Below, one piece after another: positions 33,008-42,146 of a DNA stretch of 64,000 nt. The translations under genes and the position numbers were made by a program. The first letter of the stretch is position 1, and each line of letters begins with the position of its first letter. This DNA comes from KBS50 sp042434095 (lineage in GTDB: Bacteria > Actinomycetota > Actinomycetes > Mycobacteriales > Micromonosporaceae). Under the pieces are notes generated by a model, which worked only from the letters and a program-made list of their open reading frames with translations, searched no databases and was not told where the DNA came from. The stretch spans positions 1 to 64,000 of the forward strand of contig NZ_JBHLUE010000026.1 in NCBI RefSeq assembly GCF_042434095.1, in the 5' to 3' direction.

Positions 33008-34405
33008 TCAGGAGCCGCTGGTGGCGAACCGCCCCAATGGCAGGACCAGGCGCATTTCGGTGCCGGTGGGTGTGGGGGAGGCCAGGACTCGGCCGGCGTG
33101 GGTGTCGGCTATCTGGCGCACTATCGACAGGCCCAGGCCGGAGCCGGGTTTCGAGCGGGCGGCCGGGGAACGATAGAAGCGGTCGAAGATGTGTGGAAGG
33201 TCGTCGGGGGGAATGCCGGGGCCCTCGTCGGCGACGCTCACTGCTGCCTCTTGGTCGTCGGCGGTGACGGTGACCGTGACGACGCCGTCGGGTGGGCTCC
33301 ACTTCACCGCGTTGTCCACCAGGTTGCCGATTGCTCGCTCGATCGCGTCGGGGTCGGCGTGTACGAAGCACTCGTCGAGATGGGTCTCGAAGCGGGCGCG
33401 TGGGGCGCCCCTGGCGGCCCGAGCGAGCACGGCGTCGGCCAGCAGGTCCAGGCGTACGTCCTCGCGGTGGGTCTCGGTCTGGCCGTAGCGGGCCAGGTCT
33501 ACCAGGTCGTTGATCAGGGCGCGAAGTTCGCCGCTCTGCTCCCGGGCCGAGCCCAGCAGCGCCGGGGCCTGCGGGTCGGCCAGGCCGCCCTCCTCGGCGA
33601 GTAGTTCGAGGTTGGTGGTCAGGCTGGTCAGCGGGGTGCGCAGCTCGTGCGAGGCGTCGGCGACCAGCCGGCGTTGGGTCTGCACGGCGTCGTCGAGGGT
33701 GGCCATCATCGCGGCGAAGGACCGGGCTAGCCGGGCGATCTCGTCCCGGCCGTCCATGTCCACGCGCCCCCGCAGATCGAGCGCCAGGTCCTGGGTCGCG
33801 GTCACGTGCTCGACGGTCTCGGTCAGCGCCCGCACCGGCCGCAGCGCCCGTCCGGCCAGCAGCCGCGCGCCGAGGGCCACGGCGAGCGTGCCGCCGAGCA
33901 TCAACGCGGCCAGGACGAGACCCAGCCGTTCGAGTGGCACGATGGCGGCCGACTCGGGGCGGGCGACCCGGACCAGCCCGTCGGGCTGCAGCCAGGACGC
34001 GGTGTACATCCGGTACGGTCGGCCCTGGTACGTCACGGAGGAGAAGTACGGGCTCCGCCCGCCGTGGGCGAGCTCCATATCGTCATTCGTCAGCGGGCCG
34101 AACCCGCCCGATGGACCGGGCCCGGTCGGCGGGGCCGCCTGCTTCGCCTCGTCGAACGAGACGAACTGGAGCACCGTGTCACCGACGACCAGCACCCCGT
34201 CGGGTGAGGGCATGCCCGTTTCGATGGCCCGCAGCTTGAGCTTCTTGGCGAATTCCGGCGCGTTGGACGCGGCCGACACCAGCGAGCTGTCCAGTTGGTT
34301 GTGCAGTTCACGGTCGGCGGCCAGGTAGACCACGAGCGCCGCCGCGAACAGAGCGACGAACACGGCCAGGCCGCAGACCAGAGAGACCCGCGCGCGGAGG
34401 GTCAC
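33008..34405 (-). CDS. Sensor histidine kinase (MprB-like)
   Basis: 465 residues from GTG 34405, overlapping the response regulator stop by 4 bases (GTGA). Order: transmembrane helix (residues about 8-30, VSLVCGLAVFVALFAAALVV), an extracytoplasmic sensor of about 120 residues, a second transmembrane helix (LVLAALMLGGTLAVALGARL), HAMP, dimerisation/HisKA with the phospho-His in VADASHELRTPLTSL near residue 250, then the ATPase (RAIGNLVDNAVKW as N box, DEGPGIPPDD, GSGLGLSIV as G box). It should sense an envelope signal and pass phosphate to the coupled regulator. Resemblance to MprB is by domain order only. Confidence 0.92.
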   Translation of the reverse strand: MTLRARVSLVCGLAVFVALFAAALVVYLAADRELHNQLDSSLVSAASNAPEFAKKLKLRAIETGMPSPDGVLVVGDTVLQFVSFDEAKQAAPPTGPGPSGGFGPLTNDDMELAHGGRSPYFSSVTYQGRPYRMYTASWLQPDGLVRVARPESAAIVPLERLGLVLAALMLGGTLAVALGARLLAGRALRPVRALTETVEHVTATQDLALDLRGRVDMDGRDEIARLARSFAAMMATLDDAVQTQRRLVADASHELRTPLTSLTTNLELLAEEGGLADPQAPALLGSAREQSGELRALINDLVDLARYGQTETHREDVRLDLLADAVLARAARGAPRARFETHLDECFVHADPDAIERAIGNLVDNAVKWSPPDGVVTVTVTADDQEAAVSVADEGPGIPPDDLPHIFDRFYRSPAARSKPGSGLGLSIVRQIADTHAGRVLASPTPTGTEMRLVLPLGRFATSGS

Positions 34406-35073
34406 GGCTCCTCCCGCAGCACGTATCCGAGGCCGCGTACGGTCTGGATGAGCCGCGCCTCGCCGTCCGCCTCCAGTTTGGACCGCAGATAGCTGATGTA
34501 GACCCACAGCGCGTTGGAGCCGGGACCGAAGTCGTAGCCCCAGACCGCCTCGAAGATCGCGCTGCGGCTGAGCACCCGGCGCGGGTTGCGCAGGAACAGT
34601 TCGAGCAGCGCGTACTCGGTTCGGGTCAGCGACAGCACGCGCTCGCCGCGCCGGGCCCTGCACGCGGCCAGGTCGAGTTCCAGGTCGGCGAAGGTGAGCG
34701 TGTCGCGGGCCTGACCGCCGCGCCGGAGCAGGGCGCGCAGCCGGGCCCGCAGCTCATCCAGGGCGAACGGCTTGACGAGGTAGTCGTCGGCCCCGGCGTC
34801 GAGCCCGGCGACCCGGTCGGCGACCAGGTCGCGGGCCGTCAGCATGAGGATCGGCGTCTCGTCGCCGCGTTCGCGCAGGATGCGGCAGACCTCCAAGCCG
34901 TTCGGCTCGGGCATCAGGACGTCAAGCACGATCGCTTGAATGCCCCCGCCCGCCGCATGCTCGAGCGCGGCGCCCCCGTCGGCCGCCTCGGCCACGCCGT
35001 AGCCGTCGCGGTGCAGCGCGTGCATCAGCGCGCGCCGCACCGCTTCATCGTCGTCGACTATCAGAACGCGCAC
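34402..35073 (-). CDS. OmpR-family response regulator
   Basis: 223 residues, GTG start. Receiver domain with acidic pocket VDDDE and phospho-acceptor Asp51 in IVLDVLMPEPNG; the switch Thr lies in MLTARD and Lys in YLVKPFALDELRAR. The C-terminal winged helix (LTRTEYALLELFLRNPRRVL, then WVYISYLRSKLEADG and VRGLGYVLREEP) is the OmpR/PhoB type. It is the second gene of a minus-strand trio: secreted repeat protein (14 bases upstream), regulator, kinase (4-base overlap). Confidence 0.95.
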   Translation of the reverse strand: MRVLIVDDDEAVRRALMHALHRDGYGVAEAADGGAALEHAAGGGIQAIVLDVLMPEPNGLEVCRILRERGDETPILMLTARDLVADRVAGLDAGADDYLVKPFALDELRARLRALLRRGGQARDTLTFADLELDLAACRARRGERVLSLTRTEYALLELFLRNPRRVLSRSAIFEAVWGYDFGPGSNALWVYISYLRSKLEADGEARLIQTVRGLGYVLREEP

Positions 35074-35087
35074 GACTTATTGTGGTG

Positions 35088-35765
35088 TCACGCCTTACCC
35101 GACGGTGCGGGCGCCGACGGCTTGCTCGGCGGGGTCTTTCCAGGCGGGGTCACGCCGGGCCGACCCACGATCTCCGTGAGGATCTTGAGTGCCTGAGCGT
35201 TGCCGATGTGCAGGTCCTTGGCGAACACCGCGACCACCCGCGGGTCGGTCGGGTCGGCGCCGAGCCTGCCGCTGGCAATCTTCACGTCGCGCAGCGCGTT
35301 GTCCAGCGTCGCGAGGCTCACGTGCAGGCTCGCGGCGATCTTGCGCAGGAGAGCGTCCTGGTCGCCGCCCTTCTCCGGCTTGCCGGACTTGCCCGGTCCG
35401 GGCTGACCGACGATCTCCTTGATCACCGCCCGAGCCTTGGCGTCGCTGATGCCGAGATCCTTGGCGAACACGGCGACCACCCGCGGATCGGTTGGCTCGA
35501 CACCCAGCCGAAGGCTGGTCATCTTCATGTCGCGCAGCGCGTTCTCCAGCCTCGCCAGGCTCACGTGCAGGCTCGCCGCGATCTTGCGCAGTCGCGCCTC
35601 CTGGTCGCCCTTGTCCGGCCCGGGCTTCGCGTTCGCCGCAACGGCCACCGAGCCCTTCCCGGCCGGCCGGGACCCGGTGGCGGCGGAGGCCGCGGACCCA
35701 GCGGTCACGGAGACCACCGCGACGGTCGCCACCGCGGCGGTCGCCAACATCCTTCTGGTACGCAT
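35088..35765 (-). CDS. Secreted protein with two about 64-residue repeats
   Basis: 225 residues from ATG 35765, with GAGGGAG upstream. A Sec signal peptide (RRMLATAAVATVAVVSVTAG, ending ASA near residue 30) suggests export. Two tandem repeats follow, each with LRKIAASLHVSLAxLxNALR, then RLGxxPTDPRVVAVFAKDLxI and a KxIxEIVGxPG end; they are about 70% identical by eye. Each repeat looks like an all-helical two- or four-helix unit. The C-terminal tail is proline-rich. As first gene of the two-component operon it may be a signal-modulating partner or a target; this is inference. Confidence 0.75.
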   Translation of the reverse strand: MRTRRMLATAAVATVAVVSVTAGSAASAATGSRPAGKGSVAVAANAKPGPDKGDQEARLRKIAASLHVSLARLENALRDMKMTSLRLGVEPTDPRVVAVFAKDLGISDAKARAVIKEIVGQPGPGKSGKPEKGGDQDALLRKIAASLHVSLATLDNALRDVKIASGRLGADPTDPRVVAVFAKDLHIGNAQALKILTEIVGRPGVTPPGKTPPSKPSAPAPSGKA

Positions 35766-35990
35766 GGGACTCCCTCGTGTTGGGTTGTGGCGGGTTCGTC
35801 CCCGCCATCCCAAGCTCAACAAGGCAGCCTTCATGCTTCCGTCGGCGAACCTTAGGAACACCTCAGTATCGGCACGGCCAGTGCCGCGGATCGCTGGAAC
35901 GGGGGTCCGGCCGATCCGTTGACGTGATCTCGGGCTCATCGCGTGCCAGGGTGTGGCGGGCCGCTCACGGACAAGTGATCTACTCGATGG

Positions 35991-36674
35991 GTGAGCAACC
36001 TGCGAGATCTCATCGTCCGCTGGCAGCGCGGCTGGGGCGTGGCGCGCGCGTTGCCCGTCGCCGAGGATGTGGGCGGCGCGTTGCGGGTCCGGTGCATGCA
36101 GCCCGGCCGCGACATCGAGTACGTCGCGCTCGATGCCGACGAGGATCTCGCCTCGCTTACCACGCTGGCTGAGCTGGTCGCTGGCGAGGACGCCGTCACC
36201 TGGTTGACCGTGCCCACCACCGACCCGGCGAGGGCCGCTTCGGCACTGGTGGCCGCCGGCCTGATCGTGCTCAAGGACTCGGAACTGCTGATGGCGGCCG
36301 ATCTTCGCGGGCTTCCGCAGAGCGTGCCGGTGGCGCCGTACCGGCTCCTGACCCAGGTCGACTCGCATGGCGGCGACAGCGTGGTCACCGCCACGGTCCG
36401 GCACGAGTCCGGAGCGATCGGTGCGCGCGGGACGATGGGACTGGCCGGGACGGATGCGGTGGCAGACCGGATCGAAACCGTGCCGGCTCACCGCCGCAAG
36501 GGCCTGGCCAGCGCGGTCATGGGCGCACTCACCCGGTCCGCGATCGACGAGGGCGTCGAACACGGCATTCTCGTCGCCAGCGAGGACGGTCAACGCCTGT
36601 ACACGACGCTGGGCTGGCGGCCGGTGGCCGATGTGCTGATCGCAACGACCCCTGGCAATGCGTACCCGTCCTGA
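35991..36674 (+). CDS. GNAT-family N-acetyltransferase
   Basis: 227 residues, GTG start. The C-terminal 100 residues form the GNAT core: ATVRHESGAIGARGTMGLAG (strands 2-3), then IETVPAHRRKGLASAVMGAL, containing the acetyl-CoA-binding R-x-x-G/A pattern, and ILVASEDGQRLYTTLGWRPV with the late helix and strand. The N-terminal half (about 120 residues) has a GNAT-like second lobe without motif. The acceptor is unknown. It is divergent from the two-component operon. Confidence 0.85.
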   Translation: MSNLRDLIVRWQRGWGVARALPVAEDVGGALRVRCMQPGRDIEYVALDADEDLASLTTLAELVAGEDAVTWLTVPTTDPARAASALVAAGLIVLKDSELLMAADLRGLPQSVPVAPYRLLTQVDSHGGDSVVTATVRHESGAIGARGTMGLAGTDAVADRIETVPAHRRKGLASAVMGALTRSAIDEGVEHGILVASEDGQRLYTTLGWRPVADVLIATTPGNAYPS

Positions 36675-36832
36675 ACGACGCAGATATCTGCGGTTCGTGG
36701 CGTGGATCATTGCCCAGCGGGTTCCGACACCGCGGCGGGCGGCCGCCTTTGATCCGGCGGTCGGCCCGCGTCGCGCTGATGACCAGGGCGGATGCCGGCC
36801 GACGTGCCCGGGGGGCGAATTTGTTCGACCGG

Positions 36833-36851
36833 AGAAGTTAGGCTAACCTAA
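36833..36851. promoter_or_regulatory. IdeR/DtxR-like iron box
   Basis: The 19-mer agaagttaggctaacctaa matches the IdeR/DtxR consensus (ttaggttaggctaacctaa) at 16 of 19 positions, with the right half perfect. It is 37 bases before the ZIP transporter start, in promoter position. Iron-loaded IdeR would repress or, at some sites, activate the gene. Confidence 0.75.
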
Positions 36852-36887
36852 CTCGAGTTGTGTTCCCGTCGCCGGAGTGAGTCCGTG

Positions 36888-37793
36888 TCCACATCTCAGA
36901 TCGCCCTGCTCGGTGCCATCGCCGGCTTCACCATCTTCCTCGGCCTCCCGATCGGGCGGCTGCCCAGCCCGGCGCCGCGGATGCGGGCGCTGCTGAACGC
37001 CACCGCGGTCGGCATCCTGCTGTTCCTGCTGTGGGACGTCCTCACCCACGCGTGGGAGCCCCTCGACGAGGCCGTCGGCAAGCGAGGCCACGGTGCCGCA
37101 GCCGTCGATGGGGTGGTCCTGGCGGGTGGTCTCGCCGTGGGCCTGCTCGGGCTGGTGTACTTCGACCGGTGGATGGCGGCCCGCCGGACCCGGATGGCCG
37201 AGTCGACGGCCGCGGTGCTGAGCCCGCCGGTGGCGGTCAGCGTCGGGGCGGCCGACGCCACCCCACCCGCCACCGGGAGCGCGGCCGGTGGCGCGCCGAC
37301 GCCGGCCCGTGACGCTGACCGGGCGGCCTGGCGGAGCGGGGCCGGGCACCTCGCGATGCTGATCGCGGTCGGCATCGGATTGCACAACTTCGCCGAAGGG
37401 CTGGCCATCGGCAGCTCGGCTGCCCAGGGCGAGATCGCCCTGGCCGTCCTGCTGATCATCGGGTTCGGGTTGCACAACGCCACCGAGGGCTTCGGCATCG
37501 TGGCGCCGATGGCCGCAACCGGCGCGCGGCCGTCCTGGGGCTACCTGGGTCTGCTCGGCCTGATCGGTGGAGGGCCCACCTTCCTGGGCACGCTGATCGG
37601 GCAGCGGTTCGCCAACGACCTGGTCAGCATCGCCTTCCTGGCGCTGGCCGCCGGGTCGATCCTGTACGTGGTCATCGAACTGCTCGCGGTTGGCCGCCGT
37701 ACGGCGCCCAAACACATCTTCACCTGGGGCCTGCTCGCCGGGCTGCTGCTCGGCTTTGCCACCGACGCGATCGTCACCGCCGCTGGCGCCTGA
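36888..37793 (+). CDS. ZIP-family metal transporter
   Basis: 301 residues from GTG 36888. About eight hydrophobic segments span the inner membrane, with a long variable cytoplasmic loop (residues about 105-155, rich in A, P and T) between segments 3 and 4, as in ZIP proteins. Metal-site helices are clear: GIGLHNFAEGLAIGSSAAQG and FGLHNATEGFGIVAPMAAT (the two HNxxEG motifs of segments 4 and 5). ZIPs move Zn, Fe or Mn inward or, in some bacteria, out of the cell. The iron box upstream argues for iron or manganese, but specificity cannot be read from sequence. Confidence 0.9.
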   Translation, partial: STSQIALLGAIAGFTIFLGLPIGRLPSPAPRMRALLNATAVGILLFLLWDVLTHAWEPLDEAVGKRGHGAAAVDGVVLAGGLAVGLLGLVYFDRWMAARRTRMAESTAAVLSPPVAVSVGAADATPPATGSAAGGAPTPARDADRAAWRSGAGHLAMLIAVGIGLHNFAEGLAIGSSAAQGEIALAVLLIIGFGLHNATEGFGIVAPMAATGARPSWGYLGLLGLIGGGPTFLGTLIGQRFANDLVSIAFLALAAGSILYVVIELLAVGRRTAPKHIFTWGLLAGLLLGFATDAIVTAAGA

Positions 37794-37905
37794 CCGCCGG
37801 ACCGCCCAGACGCAGGTCCCGGGATCATCGGGCGACAACTGGCCGCCGGTGGCCAGGGGCTCGCAACCGTTGGGCCGCCACGACCGCGCGACCGAATTCC
37901 CGCGC

Positions 37906-38475
37906 TCAGATCGCGGTGGCTTGGGCGACCTTCCAGTCGCCGTTCACGGGCACCATGGTGAGCACCACCCGGTTCTGGTCGACCTTCTCGCCGGCCGTGC
38001 TGACGTTGCGGCGATACTGGTTGAGGTACACCAGCAGCTCCACCCGGTCCGGGCGCGCGGTCACGACACCGGTCGAGGAGACCTCGGCGAGCACCACCGC
38101 CTGCTGCTTGGTGGCCGTGTCCTTCAGTGCGGCGGTGGTTGTGGCGTACTCGTCGGCGAAGGCGCCGGTGGCGAAGGTCCGGCCGTTGGCGACGCTGCTG
38201 TCGAACGAGCGGTAGTCGTACGAGAAGATCGCCTTGGCGGCGGCCGGGGCGGTGGCCAGCGACTGGCGGACGGCCCGGTCCCGTTCCTGCGCGCGGTGGG
38301 TGCCGTACCAGGCGACGCCAGCGGCCAGCGCGGCCAGCACGACGGCGACGATCAACGCCGGGACCGCCCGCCTGACGATCAGCGGCGGGACCGCGCGGGC
38401 AGCCGCCGGCGCCGTCGCAGGTCTCTGCCGGCCGGCACGGCGCGACCACGGGATCAGCCTGTCGAGAATGCGCAT
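37906..38475 (-). CDS. Mce-associated membrane protein (second)
   Basis: 189 residues from ATG 38475. One transmembrane helix (residues about 32-58, LIVRRAVPALIVAVVLAALA) is followed by an extracytoplasmic NTF2-like domain: AIFSYDYRSFDSSVANGRTF, ATGAFADEYATTTAAL, VVLAEVSSTGVV, LLVYLNQYRRNV, and a closing VLTMVPVNGDWKVAQATAI. This is the Mas/Mam pattern found downstream of mce genes, thought to stabilise the Mce complex. It is the last gene of the operon, 13 bases after its paralogue. Confidence 0.88.
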   Translation of the reverse strand: MRILDRLIPWSRRAGRQRPATAPAAARAVPPLIVRRAVPALIVAVVLAALAAGVAWYGTHRAQERDRAVRQSLATAPAAAKAIFSYDYRSFDSSVANGRTFATGAFADEYATTTAALKDTATKQQAVVLAEVSSTGVVTARPDRVELLVYLNQYRRNVSTAGEKVDQNRVVLTMVPVNGDWKVAQATAI

Positions 38476-38488
38476 CTGTTCCTCCCTG

Positions 38489-39454
38489 TCAGCCGACGAA
38501 CTGGAGCCGGGACACCAGCCACGTGCCGGACGCACGGTCGCGGGCCAGCTCGACCTGGATCCGGTAGTGCGACAGCCGCCCGTCGGGGGCCTTGGCGTTC
38601 TTCACCGTCGCGTCGACAGCGACAAGAACGGTGGCCGACCGCCGGTCCCCGGAGACCAGGCCGGCGCGCAGCACCGTGCCGCGCGAGTCGACCTTGTTCT
38701 CCACCACCGCCGCCCGGACCTTCTCCTGGCCCCGGGTGAACTCGTCCTTGAACTCGCCGGTCGCGCCGGCCGAGATGCGTTGCAGGTCCCGGTCCACACT
38801 GGCCGCGCTGACCGACACGAAGTTGACCGTCTCCTGCTTCGCGGCGGCGAGCGCGGCCTGGTGTGCCGCGTCCACCGCGCGGGCGACGTACCACCGGTGG
38901 CCGAGCACGACGGCCACGGCGGCCACGGCGACGAGGACGAGCGCGAGCAGGCCGATCACCACCCGGCGGTGTCCCGCCGGCGGCTGGACGGCACGGCCGG
39001 CCGCCGGCGCGGTCGGGTCGGCCGCGGGCGCGCCGGTGTGCTCGGCCGGTTCGGCGGCAGCCCCTGCCGACCCGGTGGTGTCGCCGGCCGACCCGGCGGC
39101 GTCCGACACCACGTCGTCCCTCGATGCGGCGGTCGGCGCGGTGGCGTCGTCGGTCGGGGCCAAGGCGGGGACGCGGGCGACCGGAGCGGGGCCGGCGGGC
39201 CCGTCCGACGGTTCGTCGGTCACCGGTTCCTCGTCGAGCCGGGCCAGCAGCGCGGCAACCTGCCCCACCGCGGCGTCGGTCGGCGTCGCGTCCTCCGGTA
39301 CGGGGACGGCCCGCAGCGGGGTGACCGGCTCCGCCGGCCGCCGGGGGAGACTGCGCAGCCGCACCTCCCGGGCGGGCTGGGTCAGTCCCTTGACCAGCTT
39401 CAACGGGTGTTCCTCTGGGGCCGGCACGCGCTCCTCCTTCGGGCCGCCCGTCAC
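38489..39454 (-). CDS. Mce-associated membrane protein (first)
   Basis: 321 residues from GTG 39454, overlapping the mceF stop by 4 bases. A long disordered, acidic, A/P/T-rich cytoplasmic region (residues 1-155) leads to one transmembrane helix (about 160-185, RRVVIGLLALVLVAVAAVAV) and an NTF2-like domain (VNFVSVSAASVDRDLQRISA, GEFKDEFTRGQEKVRAAVV, and the end GTWLVSRLQFVG). It is paralogous to the next gene. The cytoplasmic extension is unusually long for the family. Confidence 0.88.
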   Translation of the reverse strand: MTGGPKEERVPAPEEHPLKLVKGLTQPAREVRLRSLPRRPAEPVTPLRAVPVPEDATPTDAAVGQVAALLARLDEEPVTDEPSDGPAGPAPVARVPALAPTDDATAPTAASRDDVVSDAAGSAGDTTGSAGAAAEPAEHTGAPAADPTAPAAGRAVQPPAGHRRVVIGLLALVLVAVAAVAVVLGHRWYVARAVDAAHQAALAAAKQETVNFVSVSAASVDRDLQRISAGATGEFKDEFTRGQEKVRAAVVENKVDSRGTVLRAGLVSGDRRSATVLVAVDATVKNAKAPDGRLSHYRIQVELARDRASGTWLVSRLQFVG

Positions 39455-40713
39455 GGGGTCACCCCGGCGAGCAACAGTTGTTTCCACGACTGGTCCCCGG
39501 CCAGCCGGTACTGACCGCCGGTGCCGCCCAGCTGCAACGGCCGCCCGTCCGGGCCGAGCACCAGGCTGGTCGCCGGGTCGTACGTCGGCGTGGTCGAGCC
39601 GTCGTCGGCCGGTCCGGCACCGGCCGACGGGCCCGACGCCGCCCCGGCCGACGCGCCGCCCCGGCGGGGCGCGTTGTCCGCGCCGCGTACGCCGGAACCC
39701 CGCGCATGGTCGGCGGCGCTACAGCCGACCCGGCCGCCGTGGTACACGCAGCTCGGCGGATTGCCGACGTTGACCACCAGACCCAGGTGGGCGGTGCCGT
39801 CGCCGGGGGTGACGGTGAACCCGCCGGCGACCGCGATGGGGAACTCGACCAGGGCCTGCTCGATCCCCGGCAGGCGGCGGGCGGCGATGCCGTTGACCGT
39901 GACGAGGTTGCCCAGCAGGGCGCCGATCGACGGCTCCAGATCGCGCAGCAGGGCCACCAGTTCGGCCCCGGCCGGCGGCTCGGCGGCGAGCAGCCGGCGC
40001 AGGTCGGGATCGGCCGCGCGCAGCGTCGCGGCCAGCGCGGCCAGCCCGGACGCCCAGCGGCGCAGCGCGGCGGTGGACTCGGCCTGGGTGGTCAGCACGG
40101 TACGCCCGTCCGTTACCAGCGCCAGGGTCTGCGGCAGGTTCCGGTCGGCGTCGGTGAGCAGCGCGTCGCCTGCGTCGAGGATGCGGGCCAGCGCCCGCTC
40201 GTTGCCCTCGAAGGCGGTGCCCAGTTCGTCGATCAACACGGTCAGGTCCCGCGGGTCCACCGAGCGGACCAGCGCGTCGAGGTTGCTCAGCAGCGCCTCC
40301 GGCGCGAGTGGCACGCCGGTGCGGTCGCGCGGGATCACCGCGCCGGCGCCCAGGTACGGCCCGCCGTCGCGGTCGGGGCGCAGATCCAGGTACTGCTCGC
40401 CGACGGCCGACCGTTGGGCCACCACGGCACGCAGGTCGTCGGGCACCCGGATCGACCCGTCCAGCCGCAGGTCGGCACGGGCCCCACCGTCGCGCAGCGT
40501 GACCCCGGTGACCCGACCCACCGGCACCCCCCGGTAGGTCACCGGCGCGTTCGGGAAGAGCCCGCCGGCCCGGGCCAGGTCGACGTGCACGACGTAGCCG
40601 TCGCCGAAGAACCGGTCGCCGAGCCCGACGTACCGGAACCCGACGTAGCCGATGCCGAGCGCGCTGACCAGCAGGAAGGCGATCAGCTGGAGTCGGGCCG
40701 TACGTCCGATCAT
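39451..40713 (-). CDS. mceF: MceF-type MlaD-domain protein
   Basis: 420 residues from ATG 40713. An N-terminal membrane anchor (LQLIAFLLVSALGIGYVGFR) precedes the MCE/MlaD domain (residues about 40-120): VVHVDLARAGGLFPNAPVTY, RGVPVGRVTGV, AVVAQRSAVGEQYLDLRP. A helical region with FEGNERALARILDAGD follows, then the family's Cys-containing segment NPPSCVYHGGRVGC. The C-terminal tail is low complexity and ends LLLAGVTP. Mce proteins form the periplasmic channel of a lipid importer. The 4-base overlap with mceE shows coupling. Confidence 0.92.
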   Translation of the reverse strand: MIGRTARLQLIAFLLVSALGIGYVGFRYVGLGDRFFGDGYVVHVDLARAGGLFPNAPVTYRGVPVGRVTGVTLRDGGARADLRLDGSIRVPDDLRAVVAQRSAVGEQYLDLRPDRDGGPYLGAGAVIPRDRTGVPLAPEALLSNLDALVRSVDPRDLTVLIDELGTAFEGNERALARILDAGDALLTDADRNLPQTLALVTDGRTVLTTQAESTAALRRWASGLAALAATLRAADPDLRRLLAAEPPAGAELVALLRDLEPSIGALLGNLVTVNGIAARRLPGIEQALVEFPIAVAGGFTVTPGDGTAHLGLVVNVGNPPSCVYHGGRVGCSAADHARGSGVRGADNAPRRGGASAGAASGPSAGAGPADDGSTTPTYDPATSLVLGPDGRPLQLGGTGGQYRLAGDQSWKQLLLAGVTP

Positions 40714-42146
40714 GGTTGCTGCCCTCCGGTGAGCAGGTCCGGCAGCCCGCCGACCGCACCGGTCACGGCGCCGGTCACCGGCAGGACGCACTGCGGCGAC
40801 AGGATGGTGCCGGGCGGCAGCTTCGTACCGGCCGGAAAGGCGGTGCCGGGCGGCACGAGCCCGCCGGGCGGCAGCAGCCCGCCGACCGGCACGGCGGAGC
40901 CGGGTTTGAGCAGCACGCAGCCGTCGGGCAGCCCGCACTTCTTCGGCGGGGTCCACACGGCGGGCATTTTCGCGGGGTCCGGTAGGCACGCGAGACCGGG
41001 CAGGTCGGGCAGCGCCGGTCCGGGGGTGCCGCGCGTCCCGGCGCCGGGCCTGGCGGCGGACCCGCCCTGGCTCGGCCGGGCGGCCGGGGCGGTGCCGCGG
41101 CCGACCGCGGGAGTCCGGCCGGCCACGGGGGTCCGGGCGGCTGGGGCGGCGACCAGGTTGGCCAGGATCGAGGCGGCGTCCAGGTCGACCGTGGCGGACA
41201 GGTTGACGAAGTCGCCGACGACGGCGCCATTGACGTTCGGCGGGAACGGGTACGTCAGCATGAACTCCAGCGACCGGGGCAGGTTGTCCCCGGCCCGGAC
41301 CAACTGGTCCAGGATCGGTCGCAACGCCCGCAGGCTGGCCAGGGTGTCGTCCCGGCTGCGATCGATCACCCGCGTGCCGACCCGGCCCAGCTCCCCGAGC
41401 GCCGTCAGCGCGGCCGTGAGTTGGGCGCGCTGCTGCGCCAGCACCGTCAGTCCGGGGGCGAGGGCGTCGGTGGCGTCCCCGATCACCTGCCGCTGCGCGG
41501 CCAGCCGGCTGGTCAGCCGATCCAGCGCGTCCAGCGCCCGGACCAGGTCCGCCTTCTGCCGGTCCAGGCCGCCGACCAGGGTGTCGAGCTGCCGCAGGGC
41601 GTCCCGCGCGGCCGGTTCCCGCCCGTCCAGGGCCGTACCGAGTTCCTGCGTGATCGTCTTGAGCTGGGCCAGGCCGCCGCCGTTGAGCAACAGGCCCAGG
41701 GCCGCCAGCACCTCCTCCACCTCGGCGCCCCGGCTGGTACGGGCCAGCGGGATGACCGCGCCGTCGCCGAGCTGACCGTCGGGTTTCTCGGTGGCCGGCG
41801 CGGCCAGGGACACGAACTTCTCTCCGAGCAGGCTGCTCTGCCGGACCGCGGCCGTGGCGTTGCCGGGTAGCCGCACGGTCCGGTCGACCCGCAGCCGCAC
41901 CCGGGCCGTCCACCCGGCCAGGGAGATCTTCTCGACGCTGCCGACCGTCACGTCGTCGACCTTGACCGCCGCGTGCGGCACCAGGTCCAGCACGTCGCCG
42001 AACTCCGCGGTGACGGTGTAGCCGTCGCCGGCGGGCGCGCCGCCGGGCAGCGGCAGGTCGGCCAGGTCCGGCAGGCCGCACCCGGCGGGCAGCAGCGCGA
42101 CCGACACGGCGCAGGCCAGCGCCCGCAGGATCCGTCCCGTCCTCAT
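40710..42146 (-). CDS. mceE: MceE-type lipoprotein
   Basis: 478 residues from ATG 42146. The signal peptide ends in a lipobox (LLPAGC, Cys near residue 23), as expected for the MceE/LprK position of mce operons. The MCE domain is residues about 42-130 (YTVTAEFGDVLDLVPHAAVK, VDDVTVGSVEKISL, QSSLLGEKFVSLAAP). A long coiled-coil-like helical region (about 140-300) ends with MLTYPFPPNVNGAVVGDFVN. The C terminus is rich in G and P with four Cys (LACLP, KKCGLPDGC, PQC). It overlaps its neighbours by 4 bases on both sides. Confidence 0.93.
   Translation of the reverse strand: MRTGRILRALACAVSVALLPAGCGLPDLADLPLPGGAPAGDGYTVTAEFGDVLDLVPHAAVKVDDVTVGSVEKISLAGWTARVRLRVDRTVRLPGNATAAVRQSSLLGEKFVSLAAPATEKPDGQLGDGAVIPLARTSRGAEVEEVLAALGLLLNGGGLAQLKTITQELGTALDGREPAARDALRQLDTLVGGLDRQKADLVRALDALDRLTSRLAAQRQVIGDATDALAPGLTVLAQQRAQLTAALTALGELGRVGTRVIDRSRDDTLASLRALRPILDQLVRAGDNLPRSLEFMLTYPFPPNVNGAVVGDFVNLSATVDLDAASILANLVAAPAARTPVAGRTPAVGRGTAPAARPSQGGSAARPGAGTRGTPGPALPDLPGLACLPDPAKMPAVWTPPKKCGLPDGCVLLKPGSAVPVGGLLPPGGLVPPGTAFPAGTKLPPGTILSPQCVLPVTGAVTGAVGGLPDLLTGGQQP

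Noticed and set aside
33189..34328. Long plus-strand frames antisense to the histidine kinase
   Set aside because: Antisense shadows of a clearly assigned kinase.
39478..41775. A 765-codon plus-strand open frame
   Set aside because: It is antisense to mceF and mceE, which have clear domains; long antisense frames are expected at this GC content.
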